Source: JAQSWP01 sp050185515 (lineage in GTDB: Bacteria > Pseudomonadota > Alphaproteobacteria > Reyranellales > JAQSWP01). From it: a stretch of 14,428 nt of DNA. Positions 1 to 7,529 of this stretch are shown piece by piece (the stretch's first letter is position 1; each line of letters begins with the position of its first letter). Location: NCBI GenBank assembly GCA_050185515.1, contig JBFWZG010000093.1, positions 1-14,428 of the forward strand, written 5' to 3'. The notes beneath the pieces are model-generated. The model saw only the letters and a list, made by a program, of their open reading frames with translations. It did not search any database and was not told the origin of the DNA. The position numbers and the translations under genes are program-made.

Positions 1-1818
1 CACGCCCAGCCCGCCGCCCAGGGCGCAGACCACCAGCGCCTCGGTGTTGAACTGCAGCATGATGTTCGTGGTGCGCGCGCCGGTCGCCATGCGAATGCCG
101 ATCTCGCGCGTTCGCTCGGTGACGCTGACCAGCATGATGTTCATCACGCCGATGCCGCCGACCAGCAGCGATATCAGGGCGATCGAGCCCAATAGCAGCT
201 TCAGCGTGTCCTGCGTCTCGGTCGCCATCTGCAGGATCGCCGCCATGTTGCGGATCTGGAAATCCTCGGTCTGGTGGCGCAGCAGCAGTTCCTGGCGCAC
301 CGCCTCGAGCGTCTCGTCGATTCGGGTGGTGTCGGCGACCTGAACGGTGATGTAGCGCACGTAACGCTGGCCGAACAGCCGCAGCGAGCCGGTGGTGATT
401 GGCGTGAACAGAATGTCGTCCTGATCCTGGCCGAAGGACGACGCGCCCTTCACGCTCATGGTGCCGATGATCTGGAACGGGATGTTGTTGACCAGGATGT
501 ACTTGCCGATCGGCTCGGGCTCGTCCGGCATGATGGCGTCGAGCACGGTCTTGCCGACCACGGCGACGGCGGCGTAGCTGCGCACGTCCTCGGCGGTGAA
601 GAAGGAGCCGCTGGCGACCGGCCAGGCGCGGGCGGTCGGATAGTCGGCGCCGGTGGCGTTGGCCTGGGTGACGAAATCGCGGTTGCCGTAGCGCACCGTC
701 ACCTGGCCGGGATATTCCGGCACGGCGGCGCGGATGTTGGGAAGGCCGGCGATGGCGTCGGCGTCGGCGGCGACGAGCGTGGCGGTAATCCCGCCGGAAG
801 AACGCACGTTGGGCGCGCCGGGCCGCACCAGCAGCAGGTCGGGACCGAGACGCGAGAGACGGTCGAGCACCGCCTGCTTCGCCCCATCGCCGATCGCCAG
901 CATCGCCACCACCGAAGCGACGCCGATGATGATGCCCAGCAAGGTCAGCAGGGTGCGCATCAGGTTGGCGCGCAGCGAGCGTAGCGCCATCTTGGCGGCC
1001 TCGGCGATGTTGGGCAGGCTCATGCCGCGCCCTGCCCGGCCGCCGCCCAGCGCCATCACGCGCTCCGGCCCGGCGGAGGCGCCGGGCACGGCGGCGTCGG
1101 ACACGATATGGCCGTCGCGGAACTCGACGATGCGCCGCGCATGCTGCGCCACGTCGTGATCGTGGGTGATCAGCAGCACGGTATGACCCTGCTCGTTCAG
1201 TTCGCGCAGCAGGCGCATGACCTCCTCGCCGCTATGGCTGTCGAGCGCGCCGGTCGGCTCGTCGGCGAGGATGATGGCGCCGCCGTTCATCAGCGCCCGC
1301 GCGATCGACACGCGCTGCTGCTGGCCGCCGGAGAGCTGGCTCGGCCGGTGCTCCAGCCGATCCCCAAGGCCGAGCGTGATCAGGATCTCGTTGGCGCGGG
1401 CGATACGCTGGGCATGCGGCATGCCGGCATAGATCGCCGGGACTTCCACGTTCTCCGCCGCGGTCGCGGTCGGCAGCAGATTGTATTGCTGGAAGATGAA
1501 GCCGAAAGCCTCGCGCCGCAGGTCGGCGCGCGCATCGCTGTCGAGTTCCGACACTTCCCTTCCGTTGAGCCGGTAGGAGCCACTGGTGGGCCGATCGAGC
1601 AAACCGATCAGGTTCATCAGGGTCGACTTGCCGGAGCCGGAAGCGCCCATGATGGCGACGAACTCGCCGGGCTGGATGTCGAGCGAGATACCGTGCAGCA
1701 CCTTCGTCGCCACGTCGCCGCGGTGATAGACCTTGACGATGTCGCGCAAGGAGATCAGCGGCGCGGACGAGGCCGCAGCCGTGGTCAACGGGCGGCCGGC
1801 GGGAAGCGGCGCGTTCAC
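1..1818 (-). CDS. macB: MacB-type ABC exporter, fused ATPase and permease (3' end off the left edge)
   Basis: This is the inner-membrane ATPase/permease of a MacAB-TolC tripartite exporter, which drives efflux of macrolides, peptides or other periplasmic substrates. 606 codons are visible; E. coli MacB is about 648 residues, so only the last part is missing. Order: ABC domain with Walker A GASGSGKST near residues 56-64, signature LSGGQQQR near 160, and Walker B ILADEPTGALDS near 182-193. A first membrane helix follows at about 285-305 (LLTLLGIIIGVASVVAML), then a large periplasmic domain, a second helix near 535-555 followed by the FtsX-like TERTREIGIRMATGA motif, and the start of a third helix at the edge. 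The GTG start at 1818 overlaps the TGA of the upstream adaptor gene (GTGA), so the two are translationally coupled. Substrate cannot be told from sequence. Confidence 0.93.
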   Translation of the reverse strand, partial: MNAPLPAGRPLTTAAASSAPLISLRDIVKVYHRGDVATKVLHGISLDIQPGEFVAIMGASGSGKSTLMNLIGLLDRPTSGSYRLNGREVSELDSDARADLRREAFGFIFQQYNLLPTATAAENVEVPAIYAGMPHAQRIARANEILITLGLGDRLEHRPSQLSGGQQQRVSIARALMNGGAIILADEPTGALDSHSGEEVMRLLRELNEQGHTVLLITHDHDVAQHARRIVEFRDGHIVSDAAVPGASAGPERVMALGGGRAGRGMSLPNIAEAAKMALRSLRANLMRTLLTLLGIIIGVASVVAMLAIGDGAKQAVLDRLSRLGPDLLLVRPGAPNVRSSGGITATLVAADADAIAGLPNIRAAVPEYPGQVTVRYGNRDFVTQANATGADYPTARAWPVASGSFFTAEDVRSYAAVAVVGKTVLDAIMPDEPEPIGKYILVNNIPFQIIGTMSVKGASSFGQDQDDILFTPITTGSLRLFGQRYVRYITVQVADTTRIDETLEAVRQELLLRHQTEDFQIRNMAAILQMATETQDTLKLLLGSIALISLLVGGIGVMNIMLVSVTERTREIGIRMATGARTTNIMLQFNTEALVVCALGGGLGV

Positions 1819-2996
1819 AGCCGCGGCGTCCTCGGGCGCGCGCCGCCCTGGGCCGGCTGCGGCGCGGCGGCGGGCGAAACCAGCAGCACGCGCTCGCCCG
1901 CGGCGAGGCCGTTCCTGACCTCGGCCTGGGTGCGGGTGGTGACGCCGAGTTCGACCTGGCGCTGCTCGGTCGAGCCATCGGCCTTCAGCACGTCCACCAC
2001 CTGGCGGCGCTCGGGCCCGCGGCCGACGCTGCGCACGGCGGCCATCGGCACCAGCGGCACGTTCTTCGCCGCGCCAACGACGAAAAAGACCTGCGCCGTC
2101 ATCTGCGGCAGCAGATCGCGGTCGGGATTGTCGACGTCGAACAGCGCGTCGTAGAGCACGACGTTGTTGACGAGCTGCGGCGTCGGCAGGACCTGGCGCA
2201 GTTTGCCGAAGCGCCTGCGGTCGGGATTGCCCAGCGTGGTGAAATACGCCGTCATGCCGACCTTGAGTTTCGACACGTCGGCTTCCGACACCTGAGTGCG
2301 CACCGTCATCGTATCGAGATCGGCGACCTGCAGGATGATCGGCGCCTGCTGGTTGGCGTTCAGCGTCTGTCCCTGGCGGGCGGTGATGCTGACCACCGTG
2401 CCGGCCATCGGCGCGTAGATCTTGGTGTAGCTGAGATTGGCGAGATTGCCCTTCAGCGTGGCTTCGGTCTGCTGGATCTGGGCCTGCAGCGCCTCGAGCT
2501 GGGCCTCGAGCCCCGCCAGCGTCGCCGCCGCCATATCGTAGGCGTCGCGGCTGGTGGCGCGCACGGCGAGCAGTTCCTTCTGCCGCTTCAGCTGCTGCTC
2601 GGCCAGGGTCTTCTGCGCCAGGCGCTCGTTGACCTGCGCCTTGAGCACGAGAAGCTGCGCCTCGTCGGCGCCGACCCGCGCCTGATAGACGGTGGGGTCG
2701 ATCTCCGCCAGCAGATCGCCCTTCTTGACGTTGTCGCCGAAATCGACGTGGATCTTCTGCAGCTGGCCCGAGACCTGCGTGCCGACGTCGACGTAGTTGA
2801 GCGGTTGCAGCGAGCCCAGCGCCGAGACCACGTCCTCGATGTCGCCCACGGTTACCGCAATGACCGTCGGCGCCGCCCGCCTTCCGTCGTCGGCGGCAAA
2901 CAGGCGCCAGCCGCCGAAGCCGAGCAGCACCAGCCCGACAACGACCACCGACCAGAATTTCAACGAACGCAATGCCATCGGAACGCGGTTTCCCAT
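1815..2996 (-). CDS. macA: MacA-like periplasmic adaptor (HlyD/RND membrane-fusion family)
   Basis: This 393-residue adaptor would link MacB to an outer-membrane TolC-type channel. An N-terminal membrane anchor spans about residues 12-30 (FWSVVVVGLVLLGFGGW). It is followed by a first lipoyl half (GQLQKIHVDFGDNVKKGD, about 77-94), a long Ala/Gln/Leu-rich helical hairpin (about 105-190), the second lipoyl half (YTKIYAPMAGTVVSI), and beta-barrel and membrane-proximal domains. The hairpin tip carries R138, L142 and S149, which fits the RxxxLxxxxxxS TolC-docking motif known from MacA and AcrA. The ATG at 2996 has only a weak purine stretch upstream (CCAGAGAA); a second ATG six codons later (2978) is possible. 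The gene is first in the operon with macB. No outer-membrane channel gene is in the window, so TolC is probably encoded elsewhere. Confidence 0.93.
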   Translation of the reverse strand: MGNRVPMALRSLKFWSVVVVGLVLLGFGGWRLFAADDGRRAAPTVIAVTVGDIEDVVSALGSLQPLNYVDVGTQVSGQLQKIHVDFGDNVKKGDLLAEIDPTVYQARVGADEAQLLVLKAQVNERLAQKTLAEQQLKRQKELLAVRATSRDAYDMAAATLAGLEAQLEALQAQIQQTEATLKGNLANLSYTKIYAPMAGTVVSITARQGQTLNANQQAPIILQVADLDTMTVRTQVSEADVSKLKVGMTAYFTTLGNPDRRRFGKLRQVLPTPQLVNNVVLYDALFDVDNPDRDLLPQMTAQVFFVVGAAKNVPLVPMAAVRSVGRGPERRQVVDVLKADGSTEQRQVELGVTTRTQAEVRNGLAAGERVLLVSPAAAPQPAQGGARPRTPRL

Positions 2997-3174
2997 TTCT
3001 CTGGAACATCATACGCCCGGATTCGCGCAAACATCTCCGCCTTCCCAATAATGTCCCTACTCGGATTGGGATATTCCCCGACGGGACGACGCCACGCTGC
3101 GTTTTTCCGCGCATTTCGGCTAGAATTCGCGAGCAGCATTCCAACGAATGGCTTTGAAGGAGAGGGCCTGGCGC

Positions 3175-3498
3175 ATGCTCGAGATTCTCATCATCATTTG
3201 CGCCATAGCGGCGCTTATCTGGACGCCGATCGAAGCGAAAAAAGTGCATGGCGGCTGGGTGAGGGCGAAATTCAAGGGCACGCCGGACGAGTTTCGCGCC
3301 AAATACGTCAAGCAGATGAAGATGCTTACCGTGGTCGGCTTCGTGTTGGGGGCCCTCTACATCGGGCTGGCGTTTCTCATCGCCGAAAACGAGGCCAATC
3401 TGGCGGTGAAGCTGTTCATCGGCGCGCTGTGGATCGGCGTCGCGGCCACGAACCTGATCCTGCGCCGCAAGTATTTCCCGGACGTCGCCAGCGCCTGA
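3175..3498 (+). CDS. Small three-helix membrane protein of unknown function
   Basis: I do not recognise a named family. The 107-residue product has a hydrophobic N-terminal helix (about residues 3-18, ILIIICAIAALIW), a basic loop with TPDEFRAKYVKQMK, and two further helices (about 51-70 and 78-96), ending in RRKYFPDVASA. The first helix could be a membrane anchor; no signal-peptidase site is obvious. I chose the ATG at 3175 because a purine-rich AAGGAGAGG stretch begins 18 bases upstream and because translation then opens directly into the first helix. An in-frame ATG at 3148 would add nine residues but has no ribosome-binding site. TAGAAT at 3121-3126 could be a -10 element but lacks a convincing -35. 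The gene converges on the cupin gene with only four bases between the stops. Confidence 0.75.
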   Translation: MLEILIIICAIAALIWTPIEAKKVHGGWVRAKFKGTPDEFRAKYVKQMKMLTVVGFVLGALYIGLAFLIAENEANLAVKLFIGALWIGVAATNLILRRKYFPDVASA

Positions 3499-3502
3499 CG
3501 CT

Positions 3503-3844
3503 TCAATCGACGATAAACAGCTTCGCGCCTGTGCGGGTGGCGGAGCGGTGGGCCTCGGCGCCGTCGGCGACCTGATAGGACATGCCGGGCTTCAGCACCA
3601 GAACCCGACCGTCTTCCAGCGTGGTCTCGAGCTCGCCTTCGAGACAGAGCAGGATATGGCCCTTCGAGCACCAATGGTCGGCAACGTAACCCGGCGAGTA
3701 TTCGACCATGCGCACCCGGATCGGGTTGGCGGCGTCGCCGAACTGGCGCGTGCGCCAGGTCGCCTCGCCCGGATCGCCCGGATGACGCGTTGGCTCGATG
3801 GCGCTCCAGTCGACGGTGCCGAACGGAATGTCGGTGATCTTCAT
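3503..3844 (-). CDS. DHCW-motif cupin-fold protein
   Basis: This is a 113-residue single-domain cupin, a small beta-barrel protein whose biochemical role is not established. The core contains the family motif DHWCSKGH (D56, H57, W58, C59, H63), then E69, and a second-half histidine at H99 (AEAHRSATRTGAK). These residues could form a metal site, but that is inferred from cupins in general. The ATG at 3844 is preceded by a strong GGGGAGG about six bases away. An upstream extension to 3946 would be Arg-rich, run into the palindromic repeat, and is not needed. The gene lies downstream of the glutathione S-transferase gene on the same strand, separated by about 190 bases holding two hairpin repeats, so co-transcription is doubtful. 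Confidence 0.88.
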   Translation of the reverse strand: MKITDIPFGTVDWSAIEPTRHPGDPGEATWRTRQFGDAANPIRVRMVEYSPGYVADHWCSKGHILLCLEGELETTLEDGRVLVLKPGMSYQVADGAEAHRSATRTGAKLFIVD

Positions 3845-3905
3845 GCGCCCTCCCCGTCGGCGCCATATGCGCCGACGCCGCGAGTTAAGCGCCGGACGGG
3901 CTAAT

Positions 3906-3962
3906 AGCAAATCATGTTTTGACGGAATCGCCCGCGATTCCGTCAAAACATGTGAATTTGCT
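3906..3962 (-). repeat. Palindromic intergenic repeat, copy 1
   Basis: A perfect 18-bp stem (3913-3930 with 3935-3952) closes on a four-base loop (CCCG). It is extended by a 7-bp outer stem AGCAAAT/ATTTGCT (3906-3912 with 3956-3962), separated by a three-base bulge at 3953-3955. Read on the minus strand the bulge is TCA on the 5' side, as in copy 2, which fixes its orientation. It has no T-tract, so a simple intrinsic terminator is unlikely, although such a stem could stall polymerase or protect an mRNA end. It lies between the cupin start and the GST stop. Confidence 0.9.
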
Positions 3963-3976
3963 CTAAAAATTGACGA

Positions 3977-4040
3977 CTAGAGCGGATTCACACGAATAGA
4001 CGGAAGCGAAACCGCTTCCGTCTTTCGTGATCCGCTCTAG
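3977..4040 (+). repeat. Palindromic intergenic repeat, copy 2, overlapping the GST stop codon
   Basis: Outer arms CTAGAGCGGAT (3977-3987) and ATCCGCTCTAG (4030-4040) pair perfectly over 11 bp. After a TCA bulge (3988-3990), CACGAA (3991-3996) pairs with TTCGTG (4024-4029), one extra T at 3997 bulges, and AGACGGAAGCG (3998-4008) pairs with CGCTTCCGTCT (4013-4023) around an AAAC loop. The TAG stop of the neighbouring GST gene (4037-4039) is part of the outer arm. Sequence and bulge position match copy 1 read in the opposite direction, with a 14-base spacer between them. Confidence 0.9.
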
Positions 4041-4693
4041 AACTCAACGTCGAGTTCCTCCAGCTCCTCGGGTTCGGCCTTGGCCGCCTCGATCCACTCG
4101 ACCATCGCCGGCAACGCCAAGATGGCGTCGCAATAGGCCGAGGAAACCGGGTCGAGCTTGACGTCGTAGGTGCGAAAACGGGTGCAGACCGGCGCGTACA
4201 TGGCATCAGCCATGGTCGGCGTCGCGCCGAACAGGAACGGCCCGCCGAACAGGCCGATGCTCTCGCGCCAGATCTTCGTCACGCGGTCGATATCGGCCTG
4301 GGCGCCGGCCCAGATCTTGAAGTTGGGGTGATGCGCCTTGAGGTTCATCGGCAGCGCCGAACGCAGATTGGCGAAGCCCGAGTGCATCTCGCCGCAGATC
4401 GAGCGGCAGCGCGCCCGCGCCGCCTGATCCCGCGGCAGCAGCCCGGCATCGGGAAACAATTCGTTGAGATATTCGCCGATCGCCAGCGTGTCCCAGACCA
4501 GGATGTCGCCATGGCTGAGGCAGGGCACGAGGAAGGACGGCGACAGCAGCAGCAGTTCGGCGCGAGTCGACGGATCGCTGGACGAGCGCACGTCCTCGGC
4601 GAACTCCAGCCCGGCCATCCTGCACAGCAGCCAGCCGCGCAGCGACCACGATGAATAGTTCTTGCTGCTGATCGTCAGTGTCGCCGCTGTCAT
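4037..4693 (-). CDS. Glutathione S-transferase family protein
   Basis: The 218-residue cytosolic product has the two-domain GST layout. The N-terminal thioredoxin-like part begins ISSKNYSSWSLRGWLL (residues 8-23), where S14/S15 are the likely glutathione-activating serines. The cis-proline strand is FLVPCLSHGDILVWDTLAIGEYL; it has D-T where most GSTs have E/D-S. The C-terminal helical domain contains the usual TMADAMYAPVCTRF segment. The ATG at 4693 follows GGGGGT at a suitable distance. An in-frame extension to 4786 is Arg-rich and low in complexity, so it is probably untranslated. The upstream 206 bases to the divergent PHA depolymerase gene hold an AT-richer patch near 4795-4840, the likely promoter area for one or both genes. 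Natural substrate unknown. Confidence 0.88.
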   Translation of the reverse strand: MTAATLTISSKNYSSWSLRGWLLCRMAGLEFAEDVRSSSDPSTRAELLLLSPSFLVPCLSHGDILVWDTLAIGEYLNELFPDAGLLPRDQAARARCRSICGEMHSGFANLRSALPMNLKAHHPNFKIWAGAQADIDRVTKIWRESIGLFGGPFLFGATPTMADAMYAPVCTRFRTYDVKLDPVSSAYCDAILALPAMVEWIEAAKAEPEELEELDVEF

Positions 4694-4899
4694 GCGCGTT
4701 ACCCCCATCGAGGCCAGCCGGGTCGGCCGGCGCACAGCGCCGCTCCGTCTCCGTGCTGCGACCCGCCTGCCACCCGCCATCCACAAAATCTCGCATTAAG
4801 AATCTCGCAGCGCAGCAAAAAATACACTAGCCTTTTGTCTGGAACGGTCATTTGGAGGCCGATCATCACCAGGGGCAACCGTGTAACAGGTTGATTTGC

Positions 4900-6117
4900 A
4901 TGATGTATCTAGCCTACCAGAGCCATGCTGACGCACTCGATCCGCTGCGCGCCCTAGCCCGGATAACCGCTTCGGCACTGCAACAGTCTGGTCCGGGAAT
5001 GAAGAAATCCCTGTGGACCCGCTCCTTCGCCGCCGCCTGCGACGTGTTCGGCAATTGCGGCCTGACCCATGGCCGCCCGTCCTTCGGCATCCCCTTCGTC
5101 ACCATCGACAACCGCGCCGTTCCGGTCACCGAGGAGGCCGCCTTCACCACGCCGTTCGGCACGCTGCTGCATTTCAAGAAGGACATGGACCGGCCGCAGC
5201 CCAAGGTGCTGCTGGTGGCGCCGCTGTCGGGCCATTTCGCCACCCTGCTGCGCGGCACGGTGGAGACGCTACTGGTCGAGCACGACGTCTACATCACCGA
5301 CTGGCACAACGCGCGCGACGTCAGCCTCAGCCATGGCCGCTTCGGTTTCGACGAATACATCGAGCACGTCATCAAGTTCCTCGAGGCGCTCGGGCCCGGC
5401 GCCCACGTGATCGCGGTGTGCCAGCCCTGCGTCCAGGTGCTGGCGGCCGCCGCGATCATGGCCGAAACCAAGAATCCGGCGCAGCCGCGCAGCATGACGC
5501 TGATGGCCGGCCCGATCGACGCCAGCGTCAATCCAACCAAAGTCAACGAACTGGCCACCGGGCGCTCGATCGAATGGTTCGAGCACATGCTCATATCGCG
5601 CGTGCCGCTGGGTTTTCCCGGCGCCAGCCGGCGGGTCTATCCGGGCTTCCTGCAGCTCACCGCCTTCATGAGCATGAATCTCGACCGCCACATGCGGGCG
5701 CAGTTCGACCGTTTCCACGCGCTGATCAAGGGCGAGCATGCGCGCGCCGACGCGACCAAGATCTTCTACGACGAGTATTTCGCCGTGCTGGACATGCCGG
5801 CGGAATTCTACCTGGAGACCGTGAAGAAGGTATTCCAGGACTACGATCTGGCACGCGGCGCGCTGGAGTGGCGCGGCCGCAAGGTCGATCCGGCCAAAAT
5901 CCGCCGCACCGCGCTGCTGACGGTCGAGGGCGAACGCGACGACATCTGTTCGGTCGGCCAGACAGTGGCGGCGCAGGATCTGTGCACAGGCTTGCGCCCC
6001 TACATGAAGCGCCACCATCTGCAAGCCGGCGTCGGCCATTACGGCGTGTTCGCCGGCAAGCGCTGGCGCAACGAAATCTACCCGCTCGTGCGCAACCACA
6101 TCCTCGCCGCAGAGTAG
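4900..6117 (+). CDS. phaZ: Intracellular polyhydroxyalkanoate (PHB) depolymerase
   Basis: This alpha/beta-hydrolase releases hydroxybutyrate units from cytoplasmic PHB granules. The 405-residue length fits the intracellular PhaZ family. The N-terminus MMYLAYQSHADALDPLR is typical. The nucleophile elbow is VIAVCQPCVQVLAA with Cys174 as the expected nucleophile (this family uses Cys, not the Ser of extracellular enzymes). The acid is in VEGERDDICSVGQT (D347 or D348), and the histidine is H380 in GVGHYGVFAG. There is no signal peptide, as expected. Start: tandem ATG codons at 4900 and 4903, with a modest AGG shortly upstream; a TTG-initiated extension to 4852 has no family support. The gene converges on the monooxygenase gene with nine bases between stops. 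No other PHA gene (synthase, phasin) is in the window. Confidence 0.93.
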   Translation: MMYLAYQSHADALDPLRALARITASALQQSGPGMKKSLWTRSFAAACDVFGNCGLTHGRPSFGIPFVTIDNRAVPVTEEAAFTTPFGTLLHFKKDMDRPQPKVLLVAPLSGHFATLLRGTVETLLVEHDVYITDWHNARDVSLSHGRFGFDEYIEHVIKFLEALGPGAHVIAVCQPCVQVLAAAAIMAETKNPAQPRSMTLMAGPIDASVNPTKVNELATGRSIEWFEHMLISRVPLGFPGASRRVYPGFLQLTAFMSMNLDRHMRAQFDRFHALIKGEHARADATKIFYDEYFAVLDMPAEFYLETVKKVFQDYDLARGALEWRGRKVDPAKIRRTALLTVEGERDDICSVGQTVAAQDLCTGLRPYMKRHHLQAGVGHYGVFAGKRWRNEIYPLVRNHILAAE

Positions 6118-6126
6118 CGGCGCCGT

Positions 6127-7485
6127 TCAGCCGACGGCCGATTTCTCCGGAATCGGCAGGCCCAGCGTGTCGCGCAGCGTGGTGCCGGGATACTCCTTGC
6201 GGAAGATGCCGCGCCGCTGCAGTTCGGGCACAACCAGACGCACGAAATCCTCGTAGGCGCCCGGCATATGGGTGGCGCCCAGCACGAAACCGTCGCAGGC
6301 GCCGCCGTTGAACCATTCCTCCATCTGGTCGGCCACCGATTGCGCCGTACCGACGAAGGTCGGCACCTCGCGAATCGTGCCGCGGCCGGAATACTTGACG
6401 AAATCGCGCGTCGTCGGGTTGGGCTTGCCGCTGAGATTGACGACGCGGTCGCGGATCGCCTGCAGACCGGAGATCGATTTCAGCTCCGCCTCCGTAAAGG
6501 GCTCGTCCATCGGCTTGCTGGCGAAGTCGAAATTCAGCACTTCCGACAGCAGCGCCAGCGAATCCATCGGATGCGCCAGATTGTCGATCAGCGCCGCCTT
6601 GTCCTCGGCGATGGTCTTGGTTTCGCCCGGCACGGCGTAGACCAGCGGCGCCAGCTTGACCTTGTCAGGATCGCGTCCCTGCACCTTCACCTGCTGCTTG
6701 AAATCGGCATAGGTCTTCCGGCCGACGTCGAGGTTGGGGAAGATGACGAAGATCAGTTCGCCCCAGCGCGAGGCGAAGGTCTTGCCGCGGCCGCTCTGGC
6801 CGGCCTGCAGCAACACGGGATGGCCCTGCGGCGAGCGCGGCACGGTGAAGGGACCGCGCGAGCGGAAGAACCTGCCCTTGTGGTCGAGGCGATGGACTTT
6901 CTTCGGGTCGGCGAACACGCCGGTTTCGCGATCGAGCTTGATCGCGTCCTTCTCCCAGGTGTTCCAGTGGCCCAGCACCACTTCCATGAACTCGTCGGCG
7001 CGATCATAGCGGAGGTCGTGCTCGAGATGCTCGGTCTGGCTGAAATTCATCGCTTCGGAGTTATTCAGCGAGGTGACCACGTTCCAGGCGGCGCGACCGC
7101 CGGTCATCAGATCGAGCGTGGCGAAGACGCGGGCGACGTGGAACGGCTCGTAGTAGGTCGTCGAATAGGTGCCGCCGATGCCCAGATGCCGGGTCGCCAG
7201 CCCCATCGCCGTCATGATGGAAACCAGATCCATCTTGACGACCCGGATGCCGTGGCGCACCGCCTCCTCGTAGTCATCGCCGTAGCGATCGGGCAGCGCC
7301 AGCCGGTCGTCGAAGAAGCACATGTCGAACTTGCCTTCTTCCAGCGTGCGCGCGATCCGCTGGTAGTATTGCGGCGTCATGAAGTCCGGCATGGTCTGCG
7401 GATGGCGCCATGACGCCGAATAGTTCGAGCAGTTCTGCGCCTGCATGAACGCAACCAGCGACATCTGCCTCTTGCTGTCAGCCAT
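6127..7485 (-). CDS. LLM-class flavin-dependent monooxygenase, NtaA/SnaA/DszA type
   Basis: This predicted two-component monooxygenase would use FMNH2 and O2, with the reduced flavin supplied by a separate reductase. The 452-residue TIM barrel opens with MSLVAFMQAQNCSNYSASW, typical of the NtaA/DszA group. It contains GGTYSTTYYEPFHVARVFATLD (about 104-125), TGGRAAWNVVTSLNNSEAMNF (about 128-148) and HDLRYDRADEFMEVVLGHW (about 156-174). Later segments PVLLQAGQSGRG and FVLGATHMPGAYEDFV also fit the family. Known members oxidise nitrilotriacetate, EDTA, dibenzothiophene sulfone or related C-N and C-S compounds; the substrate here is unknown. The ATG at 7485 has AGGAAGAGAG upstream; a longer start at 7533 is possible but would overlap the preceding gene. 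It is last in a three-gene leftward operon after the CoA-ester lyase and CoA-transferase. No flavin reductase gene is visible. Confidence 0.9.
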   Translation of the reverse strand: MADSKRQMSLVAFMQAQNCSNYSASWRHPQTMPDFMTPQYYQRIARTLEEGKFDMCFFDDRLALPDRYGDDYEEAVRHGIRVVKMDLVSIMTAMGLATRHLGIGGTYSTTYYEPFHVARVFATLDLMTGGRAAWNVVTSLNNSEAMNFSQTEHLEHDLRYDRADEFMEVVLGHWNTWEKDAIKLDRETGVFADPKKVHRLDHKGRFFRSRGPFTVPRSPQGHPVLLQAGQSGRGKTFASRWGELIFVIFPNLDVGRKTYADFKQQVKVQGRDPDKVKLAPLVYAVPGETKTIAEDKAALIDNLAHPMDSLALLSEVLNFDFASKPMDEPFTEAELKSISGLQAIRDRVVNLSGKPNPTTRDFVKYSGRGTIREVPTFVGTAQSVADQMEEWFNGGACDGFVLGATHMPGAYEDFVRLVVPELQRRGIFRKEYPGTTLRDTLGLPIPEKSAVG

Positions 7486-7529
7486 CTTGTCTCTCTTCCT
7501 TCCCTGCCGCCGCGAAGGCGGCATTCCAT

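Noticed and set aside
274..984. Plus-strand open frame of 236 codons opposite macB
   Set aside because: Gly/Asp/His/Arg-rich antisense shadow; the opposite strand encodes the MacB periplasmic domain.
3906..4040. Intrinsic terminators or a CRISPR array
   Set aside because: The hairpins lack T-tracts, and there are only two inverted copies with unequal sequence, not regularly spaced direct repeats.
5013..6311. Long plus-strand open frame of 432 codons
   Set aside because: It is Arg/Pro/Ala-rich and runs in another frame of the PHA depolymerase gene, which has full catalytic motifs. A high-GC shadow.
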